From assembly GCA_030602715.1 (NCBI GenBank), contig JAUVZD010000012.1, positions 1 through 64,000 of the forward strand: a stretch of DNA of 64,000 bases. Reading direction: 5' to 3'. Origin of the DNA: Candidatus Coatesiibacteriota bacterium. GTDB taxonomy: Bacteria > RBG-13-66-14 > B26-G2 > JAUVZD01. A model generated the notes under the pieces. It saw nothing but the letters and a program-made list of their open reading frames with translations. It was not told the DNA's origin and did not search any database. The translations under genes were made by a program, and so were the position numbers. Within the stretch, counting starts at the first letter, position 1. The number at the start of each line of letters is the position of its first letter. This document shows, one piece after another, positions 1 to 7,613 of the stretch.

Positions 1-265
1 ACAGCTCCACCTGCTCCACATAGGTCACCACCACCTCGCTCACCTTCATCCCCCCGGGTATGGAAACGCTCAACGGCACCAGGGGAACCATCGGCGCACC
101 TATCTCCCCGCCGAAGGCAGTCGCCTCTTCATAATTGAAAACCTGATAGCCGAAGCTATCCTCTACGCTGAACTGCTCGGCGGAGAAGGTAACCGTATAG
201 CCAAATCCCACCCCCGGTAGCGCCAAAAGCAAAGCGCCTAATACACAAATCATCAACTTACGCAT
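1..265 (-). CDS. Secreted protein with C25-peptidase-type propeptide (partial)
   Basis: Only the first 88 residues lie in the window; the rest runs off the left edge. ATG at 265 follows a good ribosome site (GAAAGGAG). The protein starts with a typical signal peptide (MRKLMICVLGALLLALPG...). It then has a pattern seen in propeptides of gingipain-like C25 peptidases: a Gly-Ala-Pro-Met-Val-Pro stretch followed by a Ser-Ile-Pro-Gly-Gly turn and a Val-rich strand. That would make it an exported protease zymogen, common in FCB bacteria. The catalytic domain is not visible, so the family call rests on the propeptide pattern alone and is tentative. Confidence 0.5.
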   Translation of the reverse strand, partial: MRKLMICVLGALLLALPGVGFGYTVTFSAEQFSVEDSFGYQVFNYEEATAFGGEIGAPMVPLVPLSVSIPGGMKVSEVVVTYVEQVEL

Positions 266-471
266 GGGAAAAATCAGCTCCTTTCACAGCTTAACCGTTT
301 ACTCTTCTAATTTATAAATGCAGATAAAAATCAGCGCCAGACTAAACCACAATTAAAATTGAGAACATGCAAATAGTATATCTTGAAGAATGTAGCACAA
401 AAAGAGAGGGTAAGCAAGAAAAATACAAGAAAAAACCAGCCCAAAAAATCCCCGAGCAGACTCTATCATGT
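266..471. other. AT-rich intergenic region
   Basis: About 200 bases between the leftward C25-like gene and the terminator of the next leftward gene. It holds the ribosome site of the C25-like gene at about 279-288. No open frame or clear promoter was recognised. Confidence 0.5.
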
Positions 472-503
472 AAAAAGCCCCCCACGCCTTGGCGGGGGGG
501 GCT
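472..503 (-). terminator. Rho-independent terminator after Ig-like protein A
   Basis: A strong GC hairpin (GCCCCCCACGCC paired with GGCGGGGGGGGC) is followed on the minus strand by a run of T. A second shorter hairpin (CCCCGCC-TT-GGCGGGG, about 512-528) sits just before it. The same double-hairpin arrangement follows the sister gene. Confidence 0.85.
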
Positions 504-537
504 TCCTTAAACCCCGCCTTGGCGGGGCAGAGCCTGA

Positions 538-1533
538 CTACTCATACATCGCCTTGATGTAGCCCAGAGATGTCGGCTGGACGGTTACATAAGCACCGAT
601 GCTAAAGGAGTAAGTGACCTCTTCCATAGAATTAGTTAAGAGGTCCAGTATCGCGTAGTCGGGTGGGCTCAGGGTAACATTTACCGTGTCGCCCTCGCTG
701 AAGTCGGAATCGGGGTCAAAGGTAACCTCGTAGTCACTCGGGTCGCCGGTGATGGTGATGGTCCCGCTGACCTTGCTCTTGGCAACCTCCACCAAAAACG
801 AGTCGGTGTTGATGGTGTCACTGTCCACACCGCTATCGGCGTCGCAGCAATGCCAGACGATGTTGGTATCCGGAGGGGCGGTGTCGCCGTCTGCGGGGTT
901 GTATTGGTCACCGTAGGGACCCGCAACGTCGTCGTTTACCAGCAGGCGGGCCATAACGTGACCAAACAGCCAGGTGTAGTCATACCAAGTGCCGACGTAA
1001 TACCAAAAACCACCAGACCCGCTAGTGTCAGTGTCGGTACAAATTCCAGCGCTGGAAATTTGCGCTTCCGACCCGGGATGGGTTACGGTACCATTGGAAA
1101 AGAAAATGAGAGGGTCAAAGTCGGCTGAATCTTTCCACCCACTACTGCCGTCGAAATAGACCGGTACCGAACCGCCTATCAGGCTACTGCCCCATACCGG
1201 CGTTCCACCCGAATCCTCCAGCACATCCATGATAATATCGCCGGTGCCGGAACCGTAAATATAACCCCTCACGAGAATAAGCCAGCAGTCATAAGGAATA
1301 GTGATGGTGTTAAAAATTTGCCAGCTTCCGGTGAAATAGTAAGGGCCGGGCGTACCGTTGTCGTTGCTCAGCTCCTGCTCAGATGGAAACATAGGCGCCG
1401 GCGGCAGATTGTAGAAGTGACCGGGCACACCCACCCCGCCTATGGCGGGGGGAGTGGGCACAAGCTCAATCTCCTTAGCCATAAGTGGAGCGGCCACCAA
1501 CAACACCACAACTATTAGTAATAGCTTTTTCAT
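538..1533 (-). CDS. Secreted Ig-like (SbsA/Big-type) surface protein A
   Basis: 331 residues from ATG at 1533, preceded by a purine-rich GGGGGAACGAAG. The open frame extends 37 codons upstream, but that part lies in a leader also shared by the sister gene, and the signal peptide (MKKLLLIVVVLLVAAPLMA) starts here. After the signal peptide comes a short conserved stretch (EIELVPTP, then VGVPGHFYNLP), a variable middle, and a C-terminal Ig-like domain. The domain opens with NPADGDTAPPDTNI and closes with the motif QPTSLGYIKAMYE at the very end. The fold resembles bacterial SbsA/Big-type Ig domains. Function unknown; probably exported. It forms a tandem pair with the next gene and shares nearly identical ends with it. 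Confidence 0.75.
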   Translation of the reverse strand: MKKLLLIVVVLLVAAPLMAKEIELVPTPPAIGGVGVPGHFYNLPPAPMFPSEQELSNDNGTPGPYYFTGSWQIFNTITIPYDCWLILVRGYIYGSGTGDIIMDVLEDSGGTPVWGSSLIGGSVPVYFDGSSGWKDSADFDPLIFFSNGTVTHPGSEAQISSAGICTDTDTSGSGGFWYYVGTWYDYTWLFGHVMARLLVNDDVAGPYGDQYNPADGDTAPPDTNIVWHCCDADSGVDSDTINTDSFLVEVAKSKVSGTITITGDPSDYEVTFDPDSDFSEGDTVNVTLSPPDYAILDLLTNSMEEVTYSFSIGAYVTVQPTSLGYIKAMYE

Positions 1534-1650
1534 CTTCGTTCCCCCTTTTTTGGTTTTCTCACTCTCTACCCATATAGTTAGAGAATAATCCCCACCCAAA
1601 ACTGCGATTGTACCTTTTTTAACATAATCTCTCCCCCATTTCAAGTCTTT
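1534..1650 (-). repeat. Leader copy 1, repeated at 2748-2866
   Basis: About 115 bases upstream of protein A are almost identical to the leader of protein B, including the ribosome site and the adjoining start of the signal peptide. The shared leader carries GGTACAAT, a possible -10, but no convincing -35 was found. Confidence 0.8.
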
Positions 1651-1707
1651 TATTCAAATACATAATTTAAAAAATCACCTCAATTTTCTAAAGTAACGGC
1701 TGGCACG

Positions 1708-1733
1708 AAAAAACCCCCCCCTTGGCGGGGGGG
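1708..1733 (-). terminator. Terminator after Ig-like protein B
   Basis: Hairpin of seven C/G pairs around CTTGG followed on the minus strand by TTTTTT. A second hairpin (CCCCGCC-TT-GGCGGGG) precedes it. This matches the arrangement after protein A. Confidence 0.85.
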
Positions 1734-1769
1734 CTTCCTTAAACCCCGCCTTGGCGGGGCAGAGCTTGA

Positions 1770-2747
1770 CTACTCATACATCGCCTTGATGTAGCCCACC
1801 GATGTCGGCTGGACGGTTACATAAGAACCGACGCTAAAGGAGTAAGTGACCTCATCCATAGAATTAGTTAAGAGGTCCAGTATCTCGTAGTCGGGTGGGC
1901 TCAGGGTAACATTTACCGTGTCACCCTCGGTGAAGTCGGAATCGGGGTCAAAGGTAACCTCGTAGTCACTCGGGTCGCCGGTGATGGTGATGGTCCCGCT
2001 GACCTTGCTCTTGGCAACCTCCACCAACATAGAGTCGGTGTTGATGGTATCACTGTCCACCCCGATATCGTCGTCATAGCAATGCCAGACGACGTTGGTA
2101 TCCGGAGCGGCGGTGTCGCCGTCAGCGGGGTTGTATTGGTCACCGTAGGGACCGTCGGCGTCGTCGTTGACAAAGCAGCGGAGGGCATAGATATACCAAC
2201 CAGCGTCCCAGCCGTAGAAGTCCTGGTAGAAGTGAGATGTGTCGCCGGAGTCGGCAGGTGGTCCCCCTGGAGAGGTGGTATCATCCCAGCCGAGGATGCT
2301 ATAGAAATCACCGTCGTCGTCAAAAACAGGCGGGTCAACATCTACCTCGTACCAATTAAAACCTGAGCCAGAGCACTGGAATGACTCATCCCAGTAGAGT
2401 GTTCCCGAATCGGGGTCGCCACCCGAATTTTCGTAGAAGTAGCCATGGCAGTTAGCAGTGCCTACGTCATAGTAGCAAATCTTGTAGCGGGTAATCCAAC
2501 ATGCATAACCTGGGTCAAAATTGCATGCGAATCTAACCCCGTAGGATGCCCAAGGTGCATAACTACCGAAGTCGCCATCATCGTAGTATAGCTCCTGCTC
2601 GGTTGGAAACTTCGGCGACAATGGCAGGCTGTAGAAGTGACCGGGGATACCCACGCCGTCCACTGGAGTAGGCACAAGCTCAATCTCCTTAGCCACAAGC
2701 GGTGTAGCCACCAACAAAACCGCAACTACCACTAAAAGCTTCTTCAT
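1770..2747 (-). CDS. Secreted Ig-like (SbsA/Big-type) surface protein B
   Basis: 325 residues, paralogue of the gene at 538. Signal peptide MKKLLVVVAVLLVATPLVA, conserved start (EIELVPTP, VGIPGHFY, FPTEQELY), then a middle of about 140 residues rich in Tyr, Trp, Gly and Asp that does not align with protein A. From NDDADGPYGDQYNPADGDT to the end (QPTSVGYIKAMYE) the two are almost the same, also at DNA level, as are the leaders and terminators. The C-terminal part is an SbsA/Big-type Ig-like domain. Function unknown. The pattern suggests module exchange or gene conversion between copies. Confidence 0.75.
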   Translation of the reverse strand: MKKLLVVVAVLLVATPLVAKEIELVPTPVDGVGIPGHFYSLPLSPKFPTEQELYYDDGDFGSYAPWASYGVRFACNFDPGYACWITRYKICYYDVGTANCHGYFYENSGGDPDSGTLYWDESFQCSGSGFNWYEVDVDPPVFDDDGDFYSILGWDDTTSPGGPPADSGDTSHFYQDFYGWDAGWYIYALRCFVNDDADGPYGDQYNPADGDTAAPDTNVVWHCYDDDIGVDSDTINTDSMLVEVAKSKVSGTITITGDPSDYEVTFDPDSDFTEGDTVNVTLSPPDYEILDLLTNSMDEVTYSFSVGSYVTVQPTSVGYIKAMYE

Positions 2748-2866
2748 CTTCGTTCCCCCTTTTTTGGCTTGGTTTTCTCACTCTCTACCCATATAGTGAG
2801 AGAATAATCCCCACCCAAAACTGCGATTGTACCTTTTTTAACATAATCTCTCCCCCATTTCAAGCC
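2748..2866 (-). repeat. Leader copy 2, repeated at 1534-1650
   Basis: Same leader as upstream of protein A with only a few differences. It lies between the start codon of protein B and the divergent dnaN promoter region. Confidence 0.8.
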
Positions 2867-2960
2867 TTTTTCAAGCTTTTTTCAATATAATCGGTATTTG
2901 TTGTTGATAATCCCCGCCCCTTCCTGATGCCACCAAAAGCGTTTTGCCGATGGATTTTTC

Positions 2961-2990
2961 TTGCAATGGTTGCTTCAGAAGTGTTATATT
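2961..2990 (+). promoter_or_regulatory. Probable dnaN promoter
   Basis: TTGCAA at 2961 and TTATAT/TATATT at 2984-2990 with a 17-18 base spacer, about 45 bases before the dnaN start. A single DnaA-box-like 9-mer (TGTTGATAA, one mismatch to TGTGGATAA) lies upstream at 2902-2910. Confidence 0.55.
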
Positions 2991-3034
2991 TGGGCAAATT
3001 GAAAAATCTTCACTTTCTCAGGAGGTAACCCACG

Positions 3035-4147
3035 GTGGAGGTATTGTGCGCTAAAAAGGAGCTACTATCCGCACTGGGCGCCGCCTCAGCAGCGGTGAGC
3101 AGAAGAAGCACCCTACCAGCCCTCTCCAATCTCCTACTGGAGGCGGTGCAGGGAAAGCTCTCGGTGATGGGCACCGACCTGGAGCTTTCCATTAAGTGCC
3201 AGAGTGAGGGCAACATCCTCTCCGAGGGGCGCATCACCCTCCCCTCCCAGAAGTTCTTTGACATCGTCAGGGAGCTACCCGAGGGCGAGGTGATGATAAA
3301 AGTTGAGGGGCTTTCTGCGGAGATCACCTGCGAGCGAGCCAACTTCCGCCTGCAGGGTATGGGCGCCGAGGAGTATCCCACCTGGCCCACGGTTGAGGGG
3401 CAGGTGCTCAGACTGCCCAAAGCCACCATGCAGAACATATTTCGTCAGACCATCTTTGCTGTCTCCGAGGACGAGACCCGCTACACCATGAACGGCATCT
3501 GCATGCAGATGGAGGGACGCAAGCTGATCTGCGTGGCTACCGACGGCTACCGCTTAGCCTTCCGCAGTGAGGAGCTTGCGGTGGAACCCTCGGGAATAAT
3601 AGACATCATCCTTCCCGCAAAAGCCGCCGAACAGCTCGTCAAACTGCTGGGCGACTCCCCCGCCAAAGGCGGGGGCGGGGACGAGGTGGAGGTGACCTTC
3701 GGGGAGACCCACATCCTCTGGGATTTAGGGGATACCCAGATAGCCTCCCGGCTGATAGAGGGGCGCTTTCCCCCCTATCAGGAGGTCATTCCTTCGGAAT
3801 TTCCCTTCTCCGCCAGCGTGGACCGCCCTCTACTGCAGGAGGTGGTCAACAGAGTGGCTCTGATGGCAGATGAGAGAAGCCGGCAGATAATCCTGTCTTT
3901 CTCCGAGGATAACATTGAGGTTAAGGCTTCCACCGCCGATGTCGGCGAGGGACGGGAGACGGTGCCCTGCACCTACAAAGGCGACCCCATGACCCTGGGG
4001 TATAACTACATCTTCCTCAGCGAAACGCTGAAGAGCTTTGATGAGGACATCATCACCGTAGACCTGATTGACCAGGTAAAGCAGGGGCGCTTCTCCGCCC
4101 AGGGGGATGAAAACCACTTCTGCATTCTCATGCCCACCAAGCTGTAA
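3035..4147 (+). CDS. dnaN: DNA polymerase III beta subunit (sliding clamp)
   Basis: 370 residues, the usual clamp length. GTG start at 3035 with a perfect AGGAGGTAA just upstream. The protein forms the ring that tethers the replicative polymerase to DNA. The start (CAKKELLSALGAASAAVSRRSTLPAL), the MGTDLEL segment, the VATDGYRLA motif of domain 2 and the C-terminal MPTKL (clamp-loader/peptide pocket edge) are all typical of DnaN. recF follows after 18 bases, so the two are probably co-transcribed. dnaA is not next to it: the upstream neighbour is an unrelated divergent surface-protein gene. Confidence 0.97.
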   Translation: MEVLCAKKELLSALGAASAAVSRRSTLPALSNLLLEAVQGKLSVMGTDLELSIKCQSEGNILSEGRITLPSQKFFDIVRELPEGEVMIKVEGLSAEITCERANFRLQGMGAEEYPTWPTVEGQVLRLPKATMQNIFRQTIFAVSEDETRYTMNGICMQMEGRKLICVATDGYRLAFRSEELAVEPSGIIDIILPAKAAEQLVKLLGDSPAKGGGGDEVEVTFGETHILWDLGDTQIASRLIEGRFPPYQEVIPSEFPFSASVDRPLLQEVVNRVALMADERSRQIILSFSEDNIEVKASTADVGEGRETVPCTYKGDPMTLGYNYIFLSETLKSFDEDIITVDLIDQVKQGRFSAQGDENHFCILMPTKL

Positions 4148-4165
4148 GCCTGCGGGGGTGGGGAA

Positions 4166-5278
4166 TTGCAGCTGGAAAGCCTCTATCTCTACAACTTCCG
4201 CAATCTTCCCACCCTGCGGATGTCGCCCTACCAAGGCATCAATCTGATCATCGGGCCCAACGGAGCGGGTAAGACCAATCTGTTGGAGGCGATCCACTTC
4301 CTGGCAACCACCCGTTCCCACCGCCTGGCAAAAGACCGCTACCTCCTCCGCAAAACGGAGGAGGTTTTCTCCGTTGTGGGGGAGGTGGTCACCCGAAGCG
4401 GAAGGAGGAAGTTGCGCATCAACTATTCAAAGGGGCATAAGCAAGCCCATGTGGATGGCGAGAGGGCGGTGCGTCTCTCCGAGGTGGTGGGGATACTGGC
4501 ACTATCCATATTCTCCCCCCAGGATTTGAACTTCATCCGTGGCGCACCCGCCCTAAGGCGCCGGCTGATTGATATGTGGGCTTGCCAGATGGAACACGAT
4601 TATCTGGAGGAGCTTCACGCCTACCGCATTGCTCTCCGACAGCGTAGCAGTCTACTCCGCTCCGTCTATCAGGGTCAGAGCGCCCCCGACCAGCTGGAGG
4701 TCTGGGAGCAGGAGCTTGCCACTCACGCCGCTCCCCTGATACTTCGCCGGATGGAGATCATCCCCCGTCTATCCTCCGCCCTCGGTGAAAACTACGCCCT
4801 CCTCTCAGGTAACGCCGAGGAAGCGAGCTTGGAATATCTCCCCTCCCTGGACCCGCTCCCCCAGAGTGGAATTGAGGAGATAAGCTCCACCCTGAAGAAG
4901 GAGCTGTTAATGCGACGGGGGAGGGATATCTCCCTGGGGCAGACCTCCATAGGTCCTCACCGGGACGAGGTGCGCTTCCTTGTAGACGGGAACAGAGCCG
5001 ACCTCTACGCCAGCCAGGGTCAGGTGCGACTGTTAGCCCTCTCCCTGCGCCTGGCGGAACACCGCCTGCTTGAGGAGAGGTTGGGCGAGGAGCCGCTCAT
5101 GCTCCTTGACGATGTGGACAGCGAACTGGATGAGGCACGGCTCTCAAAGACCCTCTCCCTCCTTCCCCGGATGGGACAGGTCTTCATCACCACCACCCAG
5201 GAGAAGCTTTCCCATCTGATTCCCGACCCCAAGGCGATATGGAGAATGGAGGCAGGTCGCCTGGAACGGGAAAATTGA
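4166..5278 (+). CDS. recF: DNA replication and repair protein RecF
   Basis: 370 residues. TTG start at 4166 after GGGGGTGGGGA; no better start is near. RecF is an SMC/ABC-like ATPase that binds gapped DNA and helps load RecA with RecO and RecR. Walker A (GPNGAGKT) is at about residues 30-37. The signature segment SQGQVRLLALSLRLAE is at about 282, and Walker B/D-loop (LMLLDDVDSELDE) at about 311. The N-terminal LYNFRNL is typical of the family. It follows dnaN closely, the classic order, but gyrB is not downstream. Confidence 0.96.
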   Translation: MQLESLYLYNFRNLPTLRMSPYQGINLIIGPNGAGKTNLLEAIHFLATTRSHRLAKDRYLLRKTEEVFSVVGEVVTRSGRRKLRINYSKGHKQAHVDGERAVRLSEVVGILALSIFSPQDLNFIRGAPALRRRLIDMWACQMEHDYLEELHAYRIALRQRSSLLRSVYQGQSAPDQLEVWEQELATHAAPLILRRMEIIPRLSSALGENYALLSGNAEEASLEYLPSLDPLPQSGIEEISSTLKKELLMRRGRDISLGQTSIGPHRDEVRFLVDGNRADLYASQGQVRLLALSLRLAEHRLLEERLGEEPLMLLDDVDSELDEARLSKTLSLLPRMGQVFITTTQEKLSHLIPDPKAIWRMEAGRLEREN

Positions 5279-5342
5279 AGGATACCCTGCCCAAACTTCA
5301 ATAAAAATTAATATGCCCCAACACAGCGATTGCGGGATAATA

Positions 5343-5351
5343 TGATATACT
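5343..5351 (+). promoter_or_regulatory. Possible extended -10 promoter for the MoeA-like gene
   Basis: TGATATACT (TG-n-TATACT) in an AT-rich patch about 45 bases before the start codon. No clear -35, as expected for an extended -10 element. Confidence 0.4.
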
Positions 5352-5393
5352 ATATTAAAATTCGTCGTTAAACCATACTTGAGGAGGTCTTTG

Positions 5394-6608
5394 ATGCTCT
5401 CCTTACACGATGTCCCCGCGGTCATCAAGGAGAATATCACCACCCCCCCACCCGTATTCTTCCACCCTCAGGATGCACTTGGTTTAGTCAGCGCCGGAGA
5501 CACCCGTGCTCCGGCGGACATTCCCCCCTTCTCGGTGGCTCAGGTGGACGGTTGGGCGGTCTTCGCCCACAACCTGAGCCGGGGGGCGACAACCCTGAAG
5601 GTCGCAGGATGGTCCTCCCCCAAACAGCCTTATTTCCAGAGTGTGTCCAGTGGACATTGTCTTGCGGTAAGCGTCGGCGCAAAAATACCTTCCGGGCCGA
5701 ACTGCGTCATCCCCGCCGACATCTCCGATATCCAGGTGGGGGTAGAGCTCAAGCTGGAGGGACCGGTGAGCAAGGGGGAAAACATCACCCCCCTGGGAAG
5801 CACGGTTAAGCGAGGGGCGCTGTTGATGATTCAGGGGACGGTGATCACCCCCCAGCGGATAGCGGCTGCGATAGCTGCGGGGGTGATAGAGGTGGCGGTC
5901 TTTCCCCCTCCTGGTGTGGCGGTGATGGTCACCGGGCCTGGATTGGTGGAGCCGGGAAAGCCGAGGAAAGAGGATGAGAGCTATAATTTCTATTGGCGGA
6001 TGATGGAGAGAAGGCTTTGCGAGTTGAATGTGAGGGAGGTGGAATACATAGGCTTGATTCCCCCCGAAATCTCCAGATGGGAGAAGGCACTGGATAAAGC
6101 CTCCAAAGCGGATGTGCTCATAATAATCGGGGGGAGGTCTCCATCCGACAGGGAGCCCTTCACCAAACTGCTGACCGACAGGGGAGCGGAGGTTCTCTTT
6201 GACGGGGTGGAATGTTCCCCGGGAGGGGATATACTCTGCGCAAAGAAGGAGAAGAGAGCGGTCTTTCTGCAGATAGGGAGGAGTTTTCTCAACCTGCTCT
6301 CAGCACAAGGCGAATTCGTGGAGCCCATCATCGGTCGTATGATGGGCTTGCCGGCGACCAGCCCAACGATAGTCAAAGCCAGGCTGGCAAAGCCCCAACC
6401 CCTACCCCCGGGGGAAGGACCCCGTTTCGTCCTCGGCAGGCTGGTATATCGAAAGGGAAAGCCGAAGGTCCTTCCCTTTGAGTATGGTAGCTACGACGAC
6501 ATCTCCGCCGGCTCCAAAGCCTTCGGGGCTTTCCTGGCGGAGGGTGTAGAAGAGAAGCTGGACAAGGACACGGAGGTTGAGTTTCGGCTGTGGCGGGAGA
6601 TTTTGTGA
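5394..6608 (+). CDS. MoeA-like protein with degenerate active site
   Basis: 404 residues from ATG at 5394, set by GAGGAGG at 5381-5387. The overall plan is that of MoeA (molybdopterin molybdenumtransferase). There is an N-terminal DIPPFSVAQVDGWAVFA segment, then IPSGPNCVIPAD, a GALLMIQGTVITPQRIAAAIAAG stretch, the MogA-like domain and a C-terminal beta domain. The residues that define the catalytic pocket are changed. The usual TGDEL reads TGPGL (about 179), GGVSVG-D reads GGRSPSDREP (about 245), and the GLPGNP loop is replaced by IGRSFLNL. No other molybdenum-cofactor gene is in the window. It is probably a MoeA homologue with another role, or one of altered chemistry. Confidence 0.7.
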   Translation: MLSLHDVPAVIKENITTPPPVFFHPQDALGLVSAGDTRAPADIPPFSVAQVDGWAVFAHNLSRGATTLKVAGWSSPKQPYFQSVSSGHCLAVSVGAKIPSGPNCVIPADISDIQVGVELKLEGPVSKGENITPLGSTVKRGALLMIQGTVITPQRIAAAIAAGVIEVAVFPPPGVAVMVTGPGLVEPGKPRKEDESYNFYWRMMERRLCELNVREVEYIGLIPPEISRWEKALDKASKADVLIIIGGRSPSDREPFTKLLTDRGAEVLFDGVECSPGGDILCAKKEKRAVFLQIGRSFLNLLSAQGEFVEPIIGRMMGLPATSPTIVKARLAKPQPLPPGEGPRFVLGRLVYRKGKPKVLPFEYGSYDDISAGSKAFGAFLAEGVEEKLDKDTEVEFRLWREIL

Positions 6609-6677
6609 TTTTAAGTAAAACGCAATCAATAATGTGTCAGCGAAAACTGGCACTTTCTTTTTTCTAAAATTTAAGGC

Positions 6678-6706
6678 TTGATAAACCCCCGAACATATCA
6701 TATCAT
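6678..6706 (+). promoter_or_regulatory. Promoter of the cytochrome gene
   Basis: TTGATA at 6678-6683 and TATCAT at 6701-6706 with a 17-base spacer, 54 bases before the start codon. Confidence 0.65.
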
Positions 6707-6759
6707 TCGTAAATAAGAGCATAGTAAAAACCTATTATTTAGGAAAAAGGTGGCATACT

Positions 6760-7434
6760 ATGAACCCCAAAATCATCTTCATCATAGCTTTAACCCTTCT
6801 AGCGACAGTCCTATCCTCACCACAACTCACCCAAGCGCGACCCGAATACGCCTCCGCAGAGGCGCTTTCCTGCGCTTCATGCCACGCCTCCGTCAGCGGT
6901 GGAGGACCCCGCTTGGCTTTGGGGCGCTACTTTCAGGAGAACGGCTATTCCACTGTGGGCTACAAAGAATCCACCTCTAACACTGCGGTGGTTTCTGCGG
7001 ATGCGGAAAGGGAGCGCTCCCGAATAAACCTCCATCTCTCAATCAAATCCTGGTCAACCACGGTGGTTCTGGTTCTGGCCGTCGCCACTTTCTCCCTGAT
7101 GGCAATCCTACGCCTGCTTTTGAAGCTGGGTAGACACATACCCCCCATAGTGCTCGCCTTCCACCGCTTGGCAGGCTATACCCTGGTCCTGCTGGTCCTG
7201 GCACTGGCAATATACTGCCTGGTTGCTTTGGGCGTAGACATGAGCGTCCCTCGCTCCGCCTGGCACGGGGTGCTGGGCTTTGCACTGATCGGGCTTCTGG
7301 GGCTAAAAATTGTGGTCATTCGCTTACAAATGCGCCCCTGGCAGGTATGTTTATGGTTAGGCGGAGCGATAACCGTTGTCACCATACTGCTCTTCCTCTC
7401 CTCAGCGTGGTGGTATTTTACCTCCTTCTCCTGA
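6760..7434 (+). CDS. Membrane cytochrome: one c-type haem site plus four-helix membrane domain
   Basis: 224 residues; ATG at 6760 after AAAAAGGTGG. A signal peptide (to about residue 26) is followed by one covalent haem motif CASCH (about 38-42) in a short exported segment. Then come four hydrophobic helices (about 90-120, 125-152, 165-185, 195-220). Two helices carry His in similar settings (AFHRLAGY and AWHGVLGF), which could bind a b-type haem as in cytochrome b561/ferric-reductase-like bundles. A role in passing electrons across or along the inner membrane is inferred. No partner oxidase or reductase gene lies beside it. Confidence 0.6.
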   Translation: MNPKIIFIIALTLLATVLSSPQLTQARPEYASAEALSCASCHASVSGGGPRLALGRYFQENGYSTVGYKESTSNTAVVSADAERERSRINLHLSIKSWSTTVVLVLAVATFSLMAILRLLLKLGRHIPPIVLAFHRLAGYTLVLLVLALAIYCLVALGVDMSVPRSAWHGVLGFALIGLLGLKIVVIRLQMRPWQVCLWLGGAITVVTILLFLSSAWWYFTSFS

Positions 7435-7530
7435 TCCACTGTTTTTCAGATTAAAATCTTCCTTACGCTTGGGGCTTTCCCCTTACATTTTATAATTATG
7501 ATTGCAAATGTGGATTTAGCAATTCCCCCC

Positions 7531-7559
7531 TTGTCACCCGCTCACTTTTGATGTAAAAT
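7531..7559 (+). promoter_or_regulatory. Promoter of the Tat-exported phosphodiesterase
   Basis: TTGTCA at 7531-7536 and TAAAAT at 7554-7559, spacer 17, about 55 bases before the start codon. Confidence 0.65.
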
Positions 7560-7613
7560 ATCCCCCAAGCTATTCCCCTTAAAGAAAAAAGCTGATTTAG
7601 GAAGGATATATCC

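Noticed and set aside
850-1128. Rightward frame opposite the Ig-like gene
   Set aside because: It mirrors the coding strand of a real secreted protein; its composition is a shadow of it.
538-1644. Longer start for Ig-like protein A at 1644
   Set aside because: The extra residues come from the shared leader; the signal peptide and ribosome site place the start at 1533.
2871-3034. Replication origin upstream of dnaN
   Set aside because: Only one imperfect DnaA-box-like 9-mer and no AT-rich unwinding stretch or box cluster.
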